This document shows positions 1 through 8,220 of a stretch of DNA of 64,000 bases, in pieces. A program made the translations under genes and the position numbers. Each line of letters begins with the position of its first letter. The stretch's first letter is position 1. The notes under the pieces are model-generated. The model was not told the origin of the DNA, made no database searches, and was given only the letters and a program-made list of their open reading frames with translations. The stretch is taken from positions 1 to 64,000 of the forward strand of contig JAVBJN010000022.1 of NCBI GenBank assembly GCA_031546985.1, read 5' to 3'. Source of the DNA: JAVBJN01 sp031546985 (GTDB lineage Bacteria; Bacteroidota; Bacteroidia; Chitinophagales; Chitinophagaceae).

Positions 1-594
1 CTTGCGGCTACATTGCACCTGCCTGCTAACGTAGTAGATAATATTGATGGTTTTCGGGCATACAACATTAACGGGCTGCCGCTGCACGAAGATGCGGGGT
101 TTACCAAAGCGCCTTTTTATGTGTATGTAGACCTTAAAACAAAAAACGATGGCAGCCTGGTGCACCGCCAGTTGGAAAACTACCTGAACCAGAACGAATT
201 TGTAGAGCGGAATAAACCTGCCCGCGACAGCGAGCTGGTGATGAAACTGGGCGGGCTGGATAAATATATTAACCTGACAGACGGTATCCTGCAGCAATAT
301 GCTTCGGGCACTGCTTTTACCCGGCAGTCGGCACTGGATTCGCTCACAGAAAAAGACGTAACCTCATTGGTGTCGTTGGGCAATGCCCTCACCAAAGAGC
401 GGATCGAAACCGAAAAGAAACTAACCCATGCCAAAGCGGTAGAGAGCATGTATGGCATTATGTACGCGCATCCTGCACCGCCCAAAGCTGGCAGCAAACA
501 GTTGCTCAAATGGTTTTTACAGGGTACTGGTATAGGCATCATCCTTATGTTTCTGACGGGCTTCTTTATGCCTTTGTTCAGAAAGAAACATTAA
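1..594 (+). CDS. C-terminal part of a membrane-anchored protein of unknown function (5' end outside window)
   Basis: The frame is open to the first base, so the gene begins upstream; an internal TTG at 13 is not a credible start. The visible ~197 residues are mostly hydrophilic, with a long helical, charged stretch (about residues 60-145) rich in Glu, Lys and Leu. They end in one hydrophobic segment (GIGIILMFLTGFF and onward) followed by RKKH, which suggests a C-terminal membrane anchor with a short cytoplasmic basic tail. I do not recognise the family. It ends 34 bp before the radical SAM gene on the same strand and could belong to that operon, but nothing in the sequence proves it. Confidence 0.7.
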   Translation, partial: LAATLHLPANVVDNIDGFRAYNINGLPLHEDAGFTKAPFYVYVDLKTKNDGSLVHRQLENYLNQNEFVERNKPARDSELVMKLGGLDKYINLTDGILQQYASGTAFTRQSALDSLTEKDVTSLVSLGNALTKERIETEKKLTHAKAVESMYGIMYAHPAPPKAGSKQLLKWFLQGTGIGIILMFLTGFFMPLFRKKH

Positions 595-628
595 TAATTG
601 TGGCGAAGAAAGAGATTCTGATTGCAGT

Positions 629-2077
629 ATGAAAGTTTTGTTTACACACTCCTATTTTTTAAGATTCGACCCCAAGCAATGGGAGACCCAGCAGCCCTAT
701 GCCCCTTACGGCACATTAACGGCGGCGGCGCTCATCCGGCAGCAGGGGTTTGACGTGTCTTTTTTTGATGTCATGTTTGCGCAGGGGCCCGAAGATCTGC
801 GTCCCGTATTAAAAGCGCAGCAACCCGATGTGCTGGTGATCTACGATGATGGATTTAACTACCTCACCAAAATGTGCCTCACCAATATGCGGGAAGCCGC
901 TTTTGCCATGGCAGCCATGGCTAAGGCAATGGGCATAAGGGTTATGATTTCTTCATCCGACAGTACCGATCATTTTGACGAATACCTTGCGCATGGCACC
1001 GATGTGGTGCTGCTGGGCGAGGCAGAATATACCGTATTGGAAGTGCTGGACCAGTGGCATGCCGGATCGGACGATCTTTCGGGCATTGCAGGTGCCGCTT
1101 TTTTGCAAACAGCACAGGTAACCCGCAATCCCCGCCGGTCTGTAATCCGCGATCTGGATGCATTGCCTTTGCCTGCCTGGGATTTGATAAACCTCAAACC
1201 TTACCAGATAGCCTGGCAAATCAGTACCGGTTATTTCAGCATTAATATTGGCACCACCCGTGGCTGCCCTTACAAATGCAACTGGTGCGCCAAGCCTATT
1301 TACGGCAACCGCTACAATGCCCGCACGCCGGAGCATGTGGTAGATGAATTGCTGCTGCTGCGCAAAAAAGTGAAGTATGACCATATCTGGTTCTGTGACG
1401 ATATTTTTGGCCTCAAACCCGGATGGGTAAAACGGTTTGCAGAACTGACGAAAGAACATGGGCTGAAACTGCGGTTTAAAATACAATCGCGTGCCGATCT
1501 GCTGCTCGAAGATGCGCAGATAGAACCGCTGGCTGCCGCTGGTTGCGAAACCGTATGGATGGGAGCAGAGAGTGGCTCGCAACGCATTCTCGATGCGATG
1601 GACAAAGGCACCACCATTGCGCAGATTGCACAGGCTACGGCACAGCTTAAGAAACATGGCATACGCCCGGCATTTTTCCTGCAATTTGGTTACCCCGGCG
1701 AAACGATGGACGATATAGAGCTTACGCTCGATATGGTAAGAAAACTTATGCCCGAAGATATTGGCATTTCGGTTTCTTACCCATTGCCCGGTACAAAATT
1801 CTACGAAACGGTAAAAGAGCAGTTGGTGCAAAAAGCAAACTGGACCGATAGTGATGAACTGGCCCTGATGTTTGAGAATACTTACCCGCCCGAATTTTAC
1901 AAGCAGCTGCACCGCTATGTGCATGCCATGTACCGCATACTGCGTGCCCGCCACCAGCAGGAGCATGATGCCTCAACCTTCTCGTTGGCGCATCTGAACC
2001 GCATGGTGCGCATTCCTTATTATGCCTGGCAGGAACAGCAGGAGCGGCGTAAACTTAAAGAGATTAAGGTATCATGA
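629..2077 (+). CDS. B12-binding-domain radical SAM enzyme
   Basis: The 482-residue protein has the layout of cobalamin-type radical SAM enzymes (BchE/HpnJ-like superfamily). The N-terminal ~150 residues form a Rossmann-like B12-binding module (PYGTLTAAALIRQQG, VLLGEAEYTVLEVL) without a clear DxHxxG motif. The radical SAM domain starts near residue 200 and carries the CxxxCxxC cluster ligand motif at C213, C217 and C220 (RGCPYKCNWC). The family uses a 4Fe-4S cluster and SAM to start radical chemistry, often methylation or rearrangement of lipids or antibiotics; the substrate here is unknown. The stop overlaps the next start (ATGA), so it is translationally coupled to the glycosyltransferase downstream. 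Confidence 0.85.
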   Translation: MKVLFTHSYFLRFDPKQWETQQPYAPYGTLTAAALIRQQGFDVSFFDVMFAQGPEDLRPVLKAQQPDVLVIYDDGFNYLTKMCLTNMREAAFAMAAMAKAMGIRVMISSSDSTDHFDEYLAHGTDVVLLGEAEYTVLEVLDQWHAGSDDLSGIAGAAFLQTAQVTRNPRRSVIRDLDALPLPAWDLINLKPYQIAWQISTGYFSINIGTTRGCPYKCNWCAKPIYGNRYNARTPEHVVDELLLLRKKVKYDHIWFCDDIFGLKPGWVKRFAELTKEHGLKLRFKIQSRADLLLEDAQIEPLAAAGCETVWMGAESGSQRILDAMDKGTTIAQIAQATAQLKKHGIRPAFFLQFGYPGETMDDIELTLDMVRKLMPEDIGISVSYPLPGTKFYETVKEQLVQKANWTDSDELALMFENTYPPEFYKQLHRYVHAMYRILRARHQQEHDASTFSLAHLNRMVRIPYYAWQEQQERRKLKEIKVS

Positions 2078-2976
2078 GTGGTACTGCCACACCAGGTATG
2101 CTGATCTGTATTTTCAGCTACAACCGCGGGCGTTACCTGGCCAACCTGCTGCGCTCGGTAGCACGTTTTTACCCCGAAACTGATTTCAGGATTTGGGACG
2201 ATAACAGTACCGACCCCGAAACGGTGGCCTTGCTGCAAACTTGTGGCGATAAGGTAATATACCAACAAGCGGCTACCGATGCTAAACATGGCGGCTTATA
2301 CCGCAATATGGATAAGGCTTTGCAATATGCCGCTGCAGAAGGGTATTCATACGCTTATTTTGTGCAGGACGATATGCAGTTTGTATGTACCAATGCGCAG
2401 TTGTTGCAACAACTTAATACACTGTTTGCCAATGAGCAGGTGTGTATGGTAAACGCGAATTTTTTGGCTCGGATCGCTTTTTATATGGCAGAACAAACCG
2501 TTTTGCTACAGCATCCGCTGGCGCATGTGCACCGCGATTTTGGAGTGGCCGATACAGGTATTATTGATGTGGCCAAAGCGGTTCGTATTGGGCTGGCTTT
2601 TGACCAGGGCAGCGAAAGAAAGAATGGGGAAAACTGGAAGGCCAAAGGTTTTAACCTGATGGTGCTGCACCAGCCCGATCTCTGTTGGGTGCCCTGGCCG
2701 GATGTGTACCGCAACCGTAAGAAATACCGGAGCCTGGCCAACAGCGCGTCTACGGTAGATTTGCTGGTGAAACCACTTACGGCAAAAGCGCGGCAAAAAC
2801 TGTGGCATAACACGGCTATTGCTTACCTCGAAGACTATACCTCTGCCGCTAATCCTTTGATGATAAAACCTTACTGGTACCAGGAATTTGTTTCGGCAAG
2901 AGCCATGGTTTCGGTATATTGTAAATACTATATGCACCGGCTGGGCCGGTTGTTTGTTAAACCACGTATTGCATGA
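2074..2976 (+). CDS. glycosyltransferase family 2-like protein
   Basis: The 300-residue protein begins with a GT-A fold signature: MLICIFSYNRGRYLANLL, then RIWDDNSTD (about residues 39-47), and a DxD-like pair VQDD at 97-100 expected to hold the metal and nucleotide sugar. No membrane segments are evident, so it is probably cytoplasmic or peripheral. It overlaps the radical SAM gene by 4 bp and the following methyltransferase by 4 bp, placing it inside a translationally coupled operon. Donor and acceptor cannot be told from sequence. Family assignment is fairly safe; the biological role is unknown. Confidence 0.75.
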   Translation: MSGTATPGMLICIFSYNRGRYLANLLRSVARFYPETDFRIWDDNSTDPETVALLQTCGDKVIYQQAATDAKHGGLYRNMDKALQYAAAEGYSYAYFVQDDMQFVCTNAQLLQQLNTLFANEQVCMVNANFLARIAFYMAEQTVLLQHPLAHVHRDFGVADTGIIDVAKAVRIGLAFDQGSERKNGENWKAKGFNLMVLHQPDLCWVPWPDVYRNRKKYRSLANSASTVDLLVKPLTAKARQKLWHNTAIAYLEDYTSAANPLMIKPYWYQEFVSARAMVSVYCKYYMHRLGRLFVKPRIA

Positions 2977-3782
2977 TGGCCCAGCTACAGGAATATAACG
3001 TAAGCGATGCTTTTTCGAGGCAGTCGGCCGTGTTTGACGAGATCGACGACAACAATACATTGATAGGCTGGGTGCGCGAGCGTGTGCGCCAAGAAGTGCT
3101 GCAATGGATGCCCGCCCAGGCACAAATGCTGGAGCTGAATTGCGGCACCGGCATCGACTCTTTTTTCTTTGCAGCGCAAGGCGCGCAGGTGCTGGCCACC
3201 GATAATGCACCGGGTATGCTGGCGCAGGTTGCTGCCAAAGCTGCCCATTACAAAGGCGCAGGGAGTGTTACCCCTTTGCAATGCTCTTTCAATAACCTGG
3301 AGCAGCTGGCCGATCGCAGGTTCGATTATGTGTTTTCCGATTTCGGAGGGCTGAACTGTACACCCGATCTGGATAAAGTGCTGAGAGATATAGATGTATT
3401 GCTCAAGCCCGGCGGTTATTGCACGCTGGTAATTATGCCCCGCATCTGCCCCTGGGAAATGGTTATGGCCCTGAAAGGAAAATTCAAAACGGCTTTCCGG
3501 CGGTTGCAAAAAGCGGGTACGCAGGCGCATCTCGAAGGTGTGCATTTTACCTGTTACTATTACGATCCGGCTTTTGTGCAGCAGCATTTACCTAATTTTG
3601 AATTGAAAGCATTAAAAGGGTTGAGCATTGTGGTGCCCCCTCCTTTTATAGAACATTTCAGGGAAAAACATAACGGTTGGTTTAACCGTCTGGAGCAGTT
3701 GGAAAACCGCATTTGGGATAAAGCGCCTTTTAACCGCTGGTGCGACCATTACGTCATTACTTTACAAAAACGCAATGGCTAA
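2973..3782 (+). CDS. class I SAM-dependent methyltransferase
   Basis: The 269-residue protein has motif I ELNCGTG at residues 54-60, an acidic motif II region (VLATDN), and a post-II segment FDYVFSDFGGLNC followed by LLKPGGYC, all typical of Rossmann-fold methyltransferases. Two ATGs are adjacent at the start; the first overlaps the previous stop codon. The C-terminal third (about 170-269) is probably the substrate-specific lid. It overlaps the deaminase gene by 8 bp. It is the first of two unrelated methyltransferases in this operon, so the product is probably methylated at two places (inference). Confidence 0.8.
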   Translation: MMAQLQEYNVSDAFSRQSAVFDEIDDNNTLIGWVRERVRQEVLQWMPAQAQMLELNCGTGIDSFFFAAQGAQVLATDNAPGMLAQVAAKAAHYKGAGSVTPLQCSFNNLEQLADRRFDYVFSDFGGLNCTPDLDKVLRDIDVLLKPGGYCTLVIMPRICPWEMVMALKGKFKTAFRRLQKAGTQAHLEGVHFTCYYYDPAFVQQHLPNFELKALKGLSIVVPPPFIEHFREKHNGWFNRLEQLENRIWDKAPFNRWCDHYVITLQKRNG

Positions 3783-4341
3783 ACGGTTAAAGATTTTTAT
3801 TGCCTGTATGGCTGCTGCTGTTCTTCTGGCATTGCTGGTATCGCCAGCCTGGTACCACTTGCGTGGCCGGTATAAGCTGACTGCTGCTGAGGAACAAATG
3901 CTACTTGCCCTGGGCGATTCCGCTTTGCAAACGGGCGATGTGCCGGTGGCTGCTATGCTGCTGTACCAGGGCCGTGTAATCGGTACCGGTTACAATACTG
4001 TAGCCCGCAACCGGATGGCAGGAGAGCATGCGGAGATTAACGCCATTAGCCAGGCCATGCAGCAAATAGGTATGGCCGGTTGGGGAAAGCTGAATAAAGA
4101 AGAACTGACCATGCTCACCACATTGGAGCCATGTGCCATGTGCCGTGGCGCACTTATAGAATATCATATTTTGCATACCGCGGTAGTGCAGCCCAAATCG
4201 CTCCGGCATTGGTGGCGGCGCTGGCGCAGCGGCTGGACTTATGAATGGCAGAAACAACAGACGACCAACGATTCGATACAGGAACAGCTGTTCCGCAAAC
4301 ATCCGCAATACGATCCCGAAAAAGCAAAGGCAGACCTGTAA
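3775..4341 (+). CDS. membrane-anchored cytidine/guanine deaminase-like protein
   Basis: The 188-residue protein carries the zinc deaminase signature of the CDA superfamily: HAE at residues 85-87 (zinc His and proton-shuttle Glu) and PCAMC at 119-123 (two zinc Cys). The core resembles TadA/guanine deaminase-type enzymes. Unusually, residues ~8-25 form a hydrophobic segment (IFIACMAAAVLLALLV) after a basic start, so the enzyme is either membrane-tethered or exported; TadA homologues normally lack this. It overlaps the upstream methyltransferase by 8 bp and abuts the next gene with no gap. The placement in a tailoring operon argues for a special substrate rather than tRNA editing. Confidence 0.75.
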   Translation: MAKRLKIFIACMAAAVLLALLVSPAWYHLRGRYKLTAAEEQMLLALGDSALQTGDVPVAAMLLYQGRVIGTGYNTVARNRMAGEHAEINAISQAMQQIGMAGWGKLNKEELTMLTTLEPCAMCRGALIEYHILHTAVVQPKSLRHWWRRWRSGWTYEWQKQQTTNDSIQEQLFRKHPQYDPEKAKADL

Positions 4342-5088
4342 ATGACGCTTATGGTAAACATGATTGCATCTCCGGTTTTGTACCAGCACAAGGAGCAGGC
4401 TTATCTTAAAGTACGTGCCAAAGAAGGCAGGGTGTACCCAGATGCTGTGCTGCGCATCTTACCCGAAGTGCCCGATGAGCATGAATACGCGGCAGAATGG
4501 AAACTGCGCAGGCAAAGTCTTGAAAAACTGCAAGCCTATCTTAAGCAGCGGTTTGGCGGTAATACGCTCAATATTCTCGATGTGGGTTGCGGTAATGGCT
4601 GGATGAGTGCCAACCTGGCGCAGGATGGGCATGAAGTATGTGCGGTAGACCTTAATATTCTTGAACTGCAACAGGCAGCCAGGGTGTTTGGCACCTCTGC
4701 CAAATTACAGTGGCTGTATGCCGATGTGTTGCAGGATGAGATACCCGGTGCACCTTTCGATGTGGTGGTGATGGCGGCCAGTTACCAGTATTTTGCAGAA
4801 CTCGATTTGCTTACCCAAAAACTCTGTTCATTGCTGGCGCCCGGTGGCGAAATTCATATTGTAGACTCTATGGTTTACGATCCCGAGCAGCTTACTGCTG
4901 CATCGCACCGCAGCCTCGAGTATTACACCGGGCTCGAGGCGCCGGAGATGGCGGCCTATTATTTTCACCACAGCAACCAGGCTTTAAAGCAGCTGGGATA
5001 TAAGCGCCGCGAAACCCGCAGCAAATTATCTTCCTTGTTTATGCCGGCACGGTCGCCCCTGCAATGGTGGTACTATACAAACAAATAG
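4342..5088 (+). CDS. class I SAM-dependent methyltransferase
   Basis: The 248-residue protein has a clear SAM-binding motif I, DVGCGNG at residues 80-86, followed by VCAVDLN (motif II) and LLAPGGEIHIVD (motif III region). The N-terminal ~70 residues are an extra domain with many charged residues. Three in-frame ATGs lie close together (4342, 4351, 4360); I took the first because it directly follows the previous stop. It is the last gene of the five-gene operon, and the stop codon lies within a stem-loop. Substrate is unknown. Confidence 0.8.
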   Translation: MTLMVNMIASPVLYQHKEQAYLKVRAKEGRVYPDAVLRILPEVPDEHEYAAEWKLRRQSLEKLQAYLKQRFGGNTLNILDVGCGNGWMSANLAQDGHEVCAVDLNILELQQAARVFGTSAKLQWLYADVLQDEIPGAPFDVVVMAASYQYFAELDLLTQKLCSLLAPGGEIHIVDSMVYDPEQLTAASHRSLEYYTGLEAPEMAAYYFHHSNQALKQLGYKRRETRSKLSSLFMPARSPLQWWYYTNK

Positions 5089-5114
5089 CACAACAGCGGG
5101 TGCCATTGTGCTAT
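5085..5114 (+). other. stem-loop over the end of the methyltransferase operon
   Basis: A perfect 9-bp inverted repeat (ATAGCACAA / TTGTGCTAT) with a 12-nt loop includes the stop codon of the upstream gene. There is no T-run after it, so it is not a standard intrinsic terminator. It may protect mRNA 3' ends or slow polymerase between the convergent genes ending at 5088 and 5185. Confidence 0.45.
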
Positions 5115-5184
5115 CTGAAAATAAGTATAGTGACCTGACAGGAGCTACGCACCCGTAGTGACGGGACAGGCTCTGGCAGTTAAA

Positions 5185-5970
5185 TTAAATACTTCCGGTA
5201 CGGCCGCCGTCTACAGGAATGCTCGTGCCGTTTACATAAGCGGCCGCAGGCGATGCCAGAAACGCAATTACGTTAGCTATTTCCTGTGCTTTACCAAAGC
5301 GGCGCATTGGAATTTCGTTCAGCATTTCTTCTTCAACCGATGCTTTTTCCAGCCCGGTTTTCTGCGATTTGTTGTCGATAATGGTTTCCAGGCGCTGGGT
5401 AAGCGTTGCGCCAGGCAATACGTTATTCACGGTAATGCCGGCCTGCCCCAGCTCATTGGCCATGGTTTTGGCCCAGCTGGCTACAGCGCCGCGAATGGTG
5501 TTGGATACGCCTAATCCTTTTAGTGGTATCTTTACAGAAGTAGAGATGATGTTAATCACCCGGCCGTAACCTTCATTTTTCATACTTGGAGCTACCGCAT
5601 TGGTTATCACGTGGTTGCAGATCAGGTGCTGGTTAAAGGCCGCCCAAAAAGCATCTGGTGTAGCATCGGTAATGGGCCCGCCGGCTGGTCCGCCGGAATT
5701 GTTCACCAGGATGTGCACCGGTTGTTGGGCTACCAGCGCTTCTGTTGCAGCTTTAACCTGGTCTGGGGCGCTAAAGTCGGCCACAATGTATTGGTGTTTT
5801 TGACCCTGGGTAGCATCAAGTGTGGCCACTGCAGCCTGCAAGGCGGTTTCGTTGCGCGCAAAGAGTACACAAGTGGCACCCAGTAAAGCAAGTTCCTGGG
5901 CTGTGGCTAGGCCTATACCCTGCGTGCTGCCGCAAATGAGGGCCGTTTTGCCGTTTAAGGAAAGATTCAT
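5185..5970 (-). CDS. atypical short-chain dehydrogenase/reductase (FabG-like)
   Basis: I start the gene at the ATG ending at 5970 (MNLSLNGKTALICGSTQGIG), giving 261 residues; an upstream in-frame start would add 16 residues with no homology character. The nucleotide-binding motif GSTQGIG is at residues 14-20, NNSGG is present and the C-terminus has the usual NG..IPVDGG. However, the classical active-site YxxxK is missing: the aligned stretch reads SNTIRGAV. This matches the BKR-like SDR subgroup described as lacking the standard catalytic tetrad. It faces the preceding operon tail to tail. The reaction is therefore uncertain; 3-oxoacyl-ACP reductase is only a family label. Confidence 0.8.
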   Translation of the reverse strand: MNLSLNGKTALICGSTQGIGLATAQELALLGATCVLFARNETALQAAVATLDATQGQKHQYIVADFSAPDQVKAATEALVAQQPVHILVNNSGGPAGGPITDATPDAFWAAFNQHLICNHVITNAVAPSMKNEGYGRVINIISTSVKIPLKGLGVSNTIRGAVASWAKTMANELGQAGITVNNVLPGATLTQRLETIIDNKSQKTGLEKASVEEEMLNEIPMRRFGKAQEIANVIAFLASPAAAYVNGTSIPVDGGRTGSI

Positions 5971-6034
5971 ATCATTGACTAATTTACAGGCAGTAAATTT
6001 ACATTTTATCAGGAGCATAGCCCTTCTTATTTCT

Positions 6035-6042
6035 TAATTTTG
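6035..6042 (+). promoter_or_regulatory. -7 promoter element TAATTTTG
   Basis: The octamer fits the Bacteroidota consensus TAnnTTTG and lies 19 bp upstream of the ATG of the DUF4290 gene. I see no exact TTTG at the -33 position, so the assignment is moderate. Confidence 0.5.
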
Positions 6043-6061
6043 CTATCATAACACTGCGTTA

Positions 6062-6889
6062 ATGGAATATAATACATCGAGAAACCACCTTGAGATGAGG
6101 GAATATGGTCGTCATATTCAGAAAATGGTGGAATACCTGTTGTCAATCGAAGACAGGGAAAGACGCCAGAAGAATACACAAGCGGTGATCGAGATCATGG
6201 GAATACTGAATCCGCATCTGCGCAATGTGGAGGATTTCAAGCATTTGCTTTGGGATCACTTATTCCTCGTATCAGACTTTAAACTGGATGTGGATTCTCC
6301 CTATCCCATCCCCACGCGCGAATCGCTTAAGCAACGCCCTCCCATGCTGGAGTACCCTAAAAATAAAATGAGGTGGAGCCACCTGGGCAAAAACCTGGAG
6401 CGTGTAGTAGATAAGGCATTGGCCGAAACCAATGAAGAAAAACGTGCAGGCTTTACCAAAATCATTGGCAACTATATGAAGCTGGCTTATTCCAACTGGC
6501 ATAAGGAACCGGTTCATGATGATATGGTGAAGAACGAACTCAACATTATGACGCAGGGCGAGCTGGCCTACGAGCCGCAATACCAGCGCAATTACGATAA
6601 CCCACCCAACCGCAACTTTAAACGTCCGCAGCAGTTTAATAAACCCAAACAGAGTGGTGGCGGCGGCTATGGCAATCGCAGCGAAGGTAGTGGCGGAACC
6701 GGGGGAGGCTACTCTTCTAACCGCAATACCGACCGTAACGAAGGTGGTGGCAGCTATGGCAATAACCGCTATGGCAATAATAACAACCGCAATACCGACC
6801 GCAACAACAATGATCGTAATAACGAAAGCGGCGGCAGCTACGGCAACAACTTTAAGCGCAAGTACAACAATAACAACAAAGGAAAATAG
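6062..6889 (+). CDS. DUF4290 domain protein with Asn/Gly/Arg-rich tail
   Basis: The N-terminal ~190 residues match the Bacteroidota-restricted DUF4290 family (start MEYNTSRNHLEMREYG), which has no known function. After residue ~195 the protein turns into a low-complexity tail of about 80 residues rich in N, G, R, S and Y, with NRNTDRN occurring twice; the coding DNA repeats near 6719-6739 and 6785-6805. Such tails are typical of RNA-binding or phase-separating proteins, but that is inference. murA follows after 14 bp, so the two are probably co-transcribed. Confidence 0.8.
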   Translation: MEYNTSRNHLEMREYGRHIQKMVEYLLSIEDRERRQKNTQAVIEIMGILNPHLRNVEDFKHLLWDHLFLVSDFKLDVDSPYPIPTRESLKQRPPMLEYPKNKMRWSHLGKNLERVVDKALAETNEEKRAGFTKIIGNYMKLAYSNWHKEPVHDDMVKNELNIMTQGELAYEPQYQRNYDNPPNRNFKRPQQFNKPKQSGGGGYGNRSEGSGGTGGGYSSNRNTDRNEGGGSYGNNRYGNNNNRNTDRNNNDRNNESGGSYGNNFKRKYNNNNKGK

Positions 6890-6903
6890 GCACGAATAGC
6901 AGC

Positions 6904-8211
6904 ATGGGAACATTTGAAATCAGAGGCGGGCATAAGTTAAAAGGAGAGGTGGTGCCACAGGGTGCTAAAAACGAAGCGCTGCAAATTATTGCAGCGGTAT
7001 TGCTTACACCCGAACCCGTTACCGTACACAATATTCCCGATATACTGGATGTAAACCTGCTGATTGAGTTGCTGATGGATATGGGCGTAGAGGTAGAAAG
7101 ACCTACCCGCGATACCTGCATTTTTAAAGCCGCTAATATCGACCTGGAGTATCTCATCAGCCCGGCCTACAAAAAGAAATCGGGCAAGCTCCGTGGCGCC
7201 GTTATGCTGGCGGGTCCGCTCATTACCCGGTTTGGCAAAGCATACATACCCCAACCTGGTGGCGACAAAATAGGCCGCCGCCGTTTGGATACCCATATCC
7301 TCGGATTCGAAAAATTAGGTGTAAAATTCCATTACGATACCGAAGAGCATTTCTTTTCATTAGACGGTACCAATATTGCCGGTAATTATATTTTACTCGA
7401 AGAGCCTTCTGTAACCGGTACGGCCAATGTGTTGATGGCTGCCGTTAGCGCCAAAGGCAAAACGCAGATCTATAATGCGGCCTGCGAGCCTTATGTACAG
7501 CAGCTTTGCCACATGCTTAACCGCATGGGTGCCAAAATTAAAGGCATTGGTTCTAACCTGCTCGAGATCGAAGGCGTAGATGCTTTTGGCGGTTGCGAAC
7601 ACCGCCTGCTGGCCGATATGATTGAAGTAGGTTCTTTTATAGGACTGGCTGCTATGACCCAGGGCGAAATTACCATCCGCAATGCCAATGTGGCCTCGCT
7701 GGGCAATATTCCCGAAACCTTTCAGCGCCTGGGTATAGAACTGGAAATACGTGGCGATGATATTTACATTCCTTCGCAGGAGCATTACCGCATCCGCAAG
7801 TTTATAGATGGGTCTATTCTTACCGTTTACGACCATCCCTGGCCTGGGTTTACGCCAGACCTGCTCAGTATTGTGCTGGTAACGGCCACCCAGGCCAGAG
7901 GCACAGTGCTCATTCACCAAAAAATGTTTGAAAGCCGCCTGTTTTTCGTGGACAGGCTTATCGAAATGGGCGCGCAGATTGTTTTGTGTGATCCGCACCG
8001 CGCAGTAGTCATCGGTAACGACCGCCAGTCGCCGCTCAGAGGCGTAAACATGGTGTCGCCCGATATTCGTGCAGGGGTAGCCCTTTTGATTGCCGCCCTG
8101 AGTGCAGAAGGCAAAAGTACCATACAGAATATAGAACAGATTGATCGTGGATATCAGTATATTGACGAACGCCTGCGTTTGTTGGGTGCCGATATCAAAC
8201 GGATTTCATAA
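6904..8211 (+). CDS. murA: UDP-N-acetylglucosamine 1-carboxyvinyltransferase
   Basis: MurA transfers enolpyruvate from PEP to UDP-GlcNAc, the first committed step of peptidoglycan synthesis. The 435-residue length and motifs fit: KNEALQI near the start (K22 equivalent), repeated EPSP synthase-like domains, and the active-site loop at residues ~118-130. In that loop the usual catalytic Cys (C115 of E. coli) is Asp121 (GGDKIGRRR). Asp at this site is known from Mycobacterium and Chlamydia MurA and gives fosfomycin insensitivity. It lies downstream of the DUF4290 gene and 9 bp before a TlpA-like gene. Confidence 0.95.
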   Translation: MGTFEIRGGHKLKGEVVPQGAKNEALQIIAAVLLTPEPVTVHNIPDILDVNLLIELLMDMGVEVERPTRDTCIFKAANIDLEYLISPAYKKKSGKLRGAVMLAGPLITRFGKAYIPQPGGDKIGRRRLDTHILGFEKLGVKFHYDTEEHFFSLDGTNIAGNYILLEEPSVTGTANVLMAAVSAKGKTQIYNAACEPYVQQLCHMLNRMGAKIKGIGSNLLEIEGVDAFGGCEHRLLADMIEVGSFIGLAAMTQGEITIRNANVASLGNIPETFQRLGIELEIRGDDIYIPSQEHYRIRKFIDGSILTVYDHPWPGFTPDLLSIVLVTATQARGTVLIHQKMFESRLFFVDRLIEMGAQIVLCDPHRAVVIGNDRQSPLRGVNMVSPDIRAGVALLIAALSAEGKSTIQNIEQIDRGYQYIDERLRLLGADIKRIS

Positions 8212-8220
8212 ACACTGACA

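Noticed and set aside
953..1966. Minus-strand open frame of 337 codons
   Set aside because: It lies fully inside the radical SAM gene, whose cluster motif and domain order are clear; the antisense product has no recognisable features.
6272..6913. Hydrophobic minus-strand frame of 213 codons
   Set aside because: Antisense to the DUF4290 gene; the Val/Ala-rich start simply mirrors the Asn/Gly codons of the sense tail.
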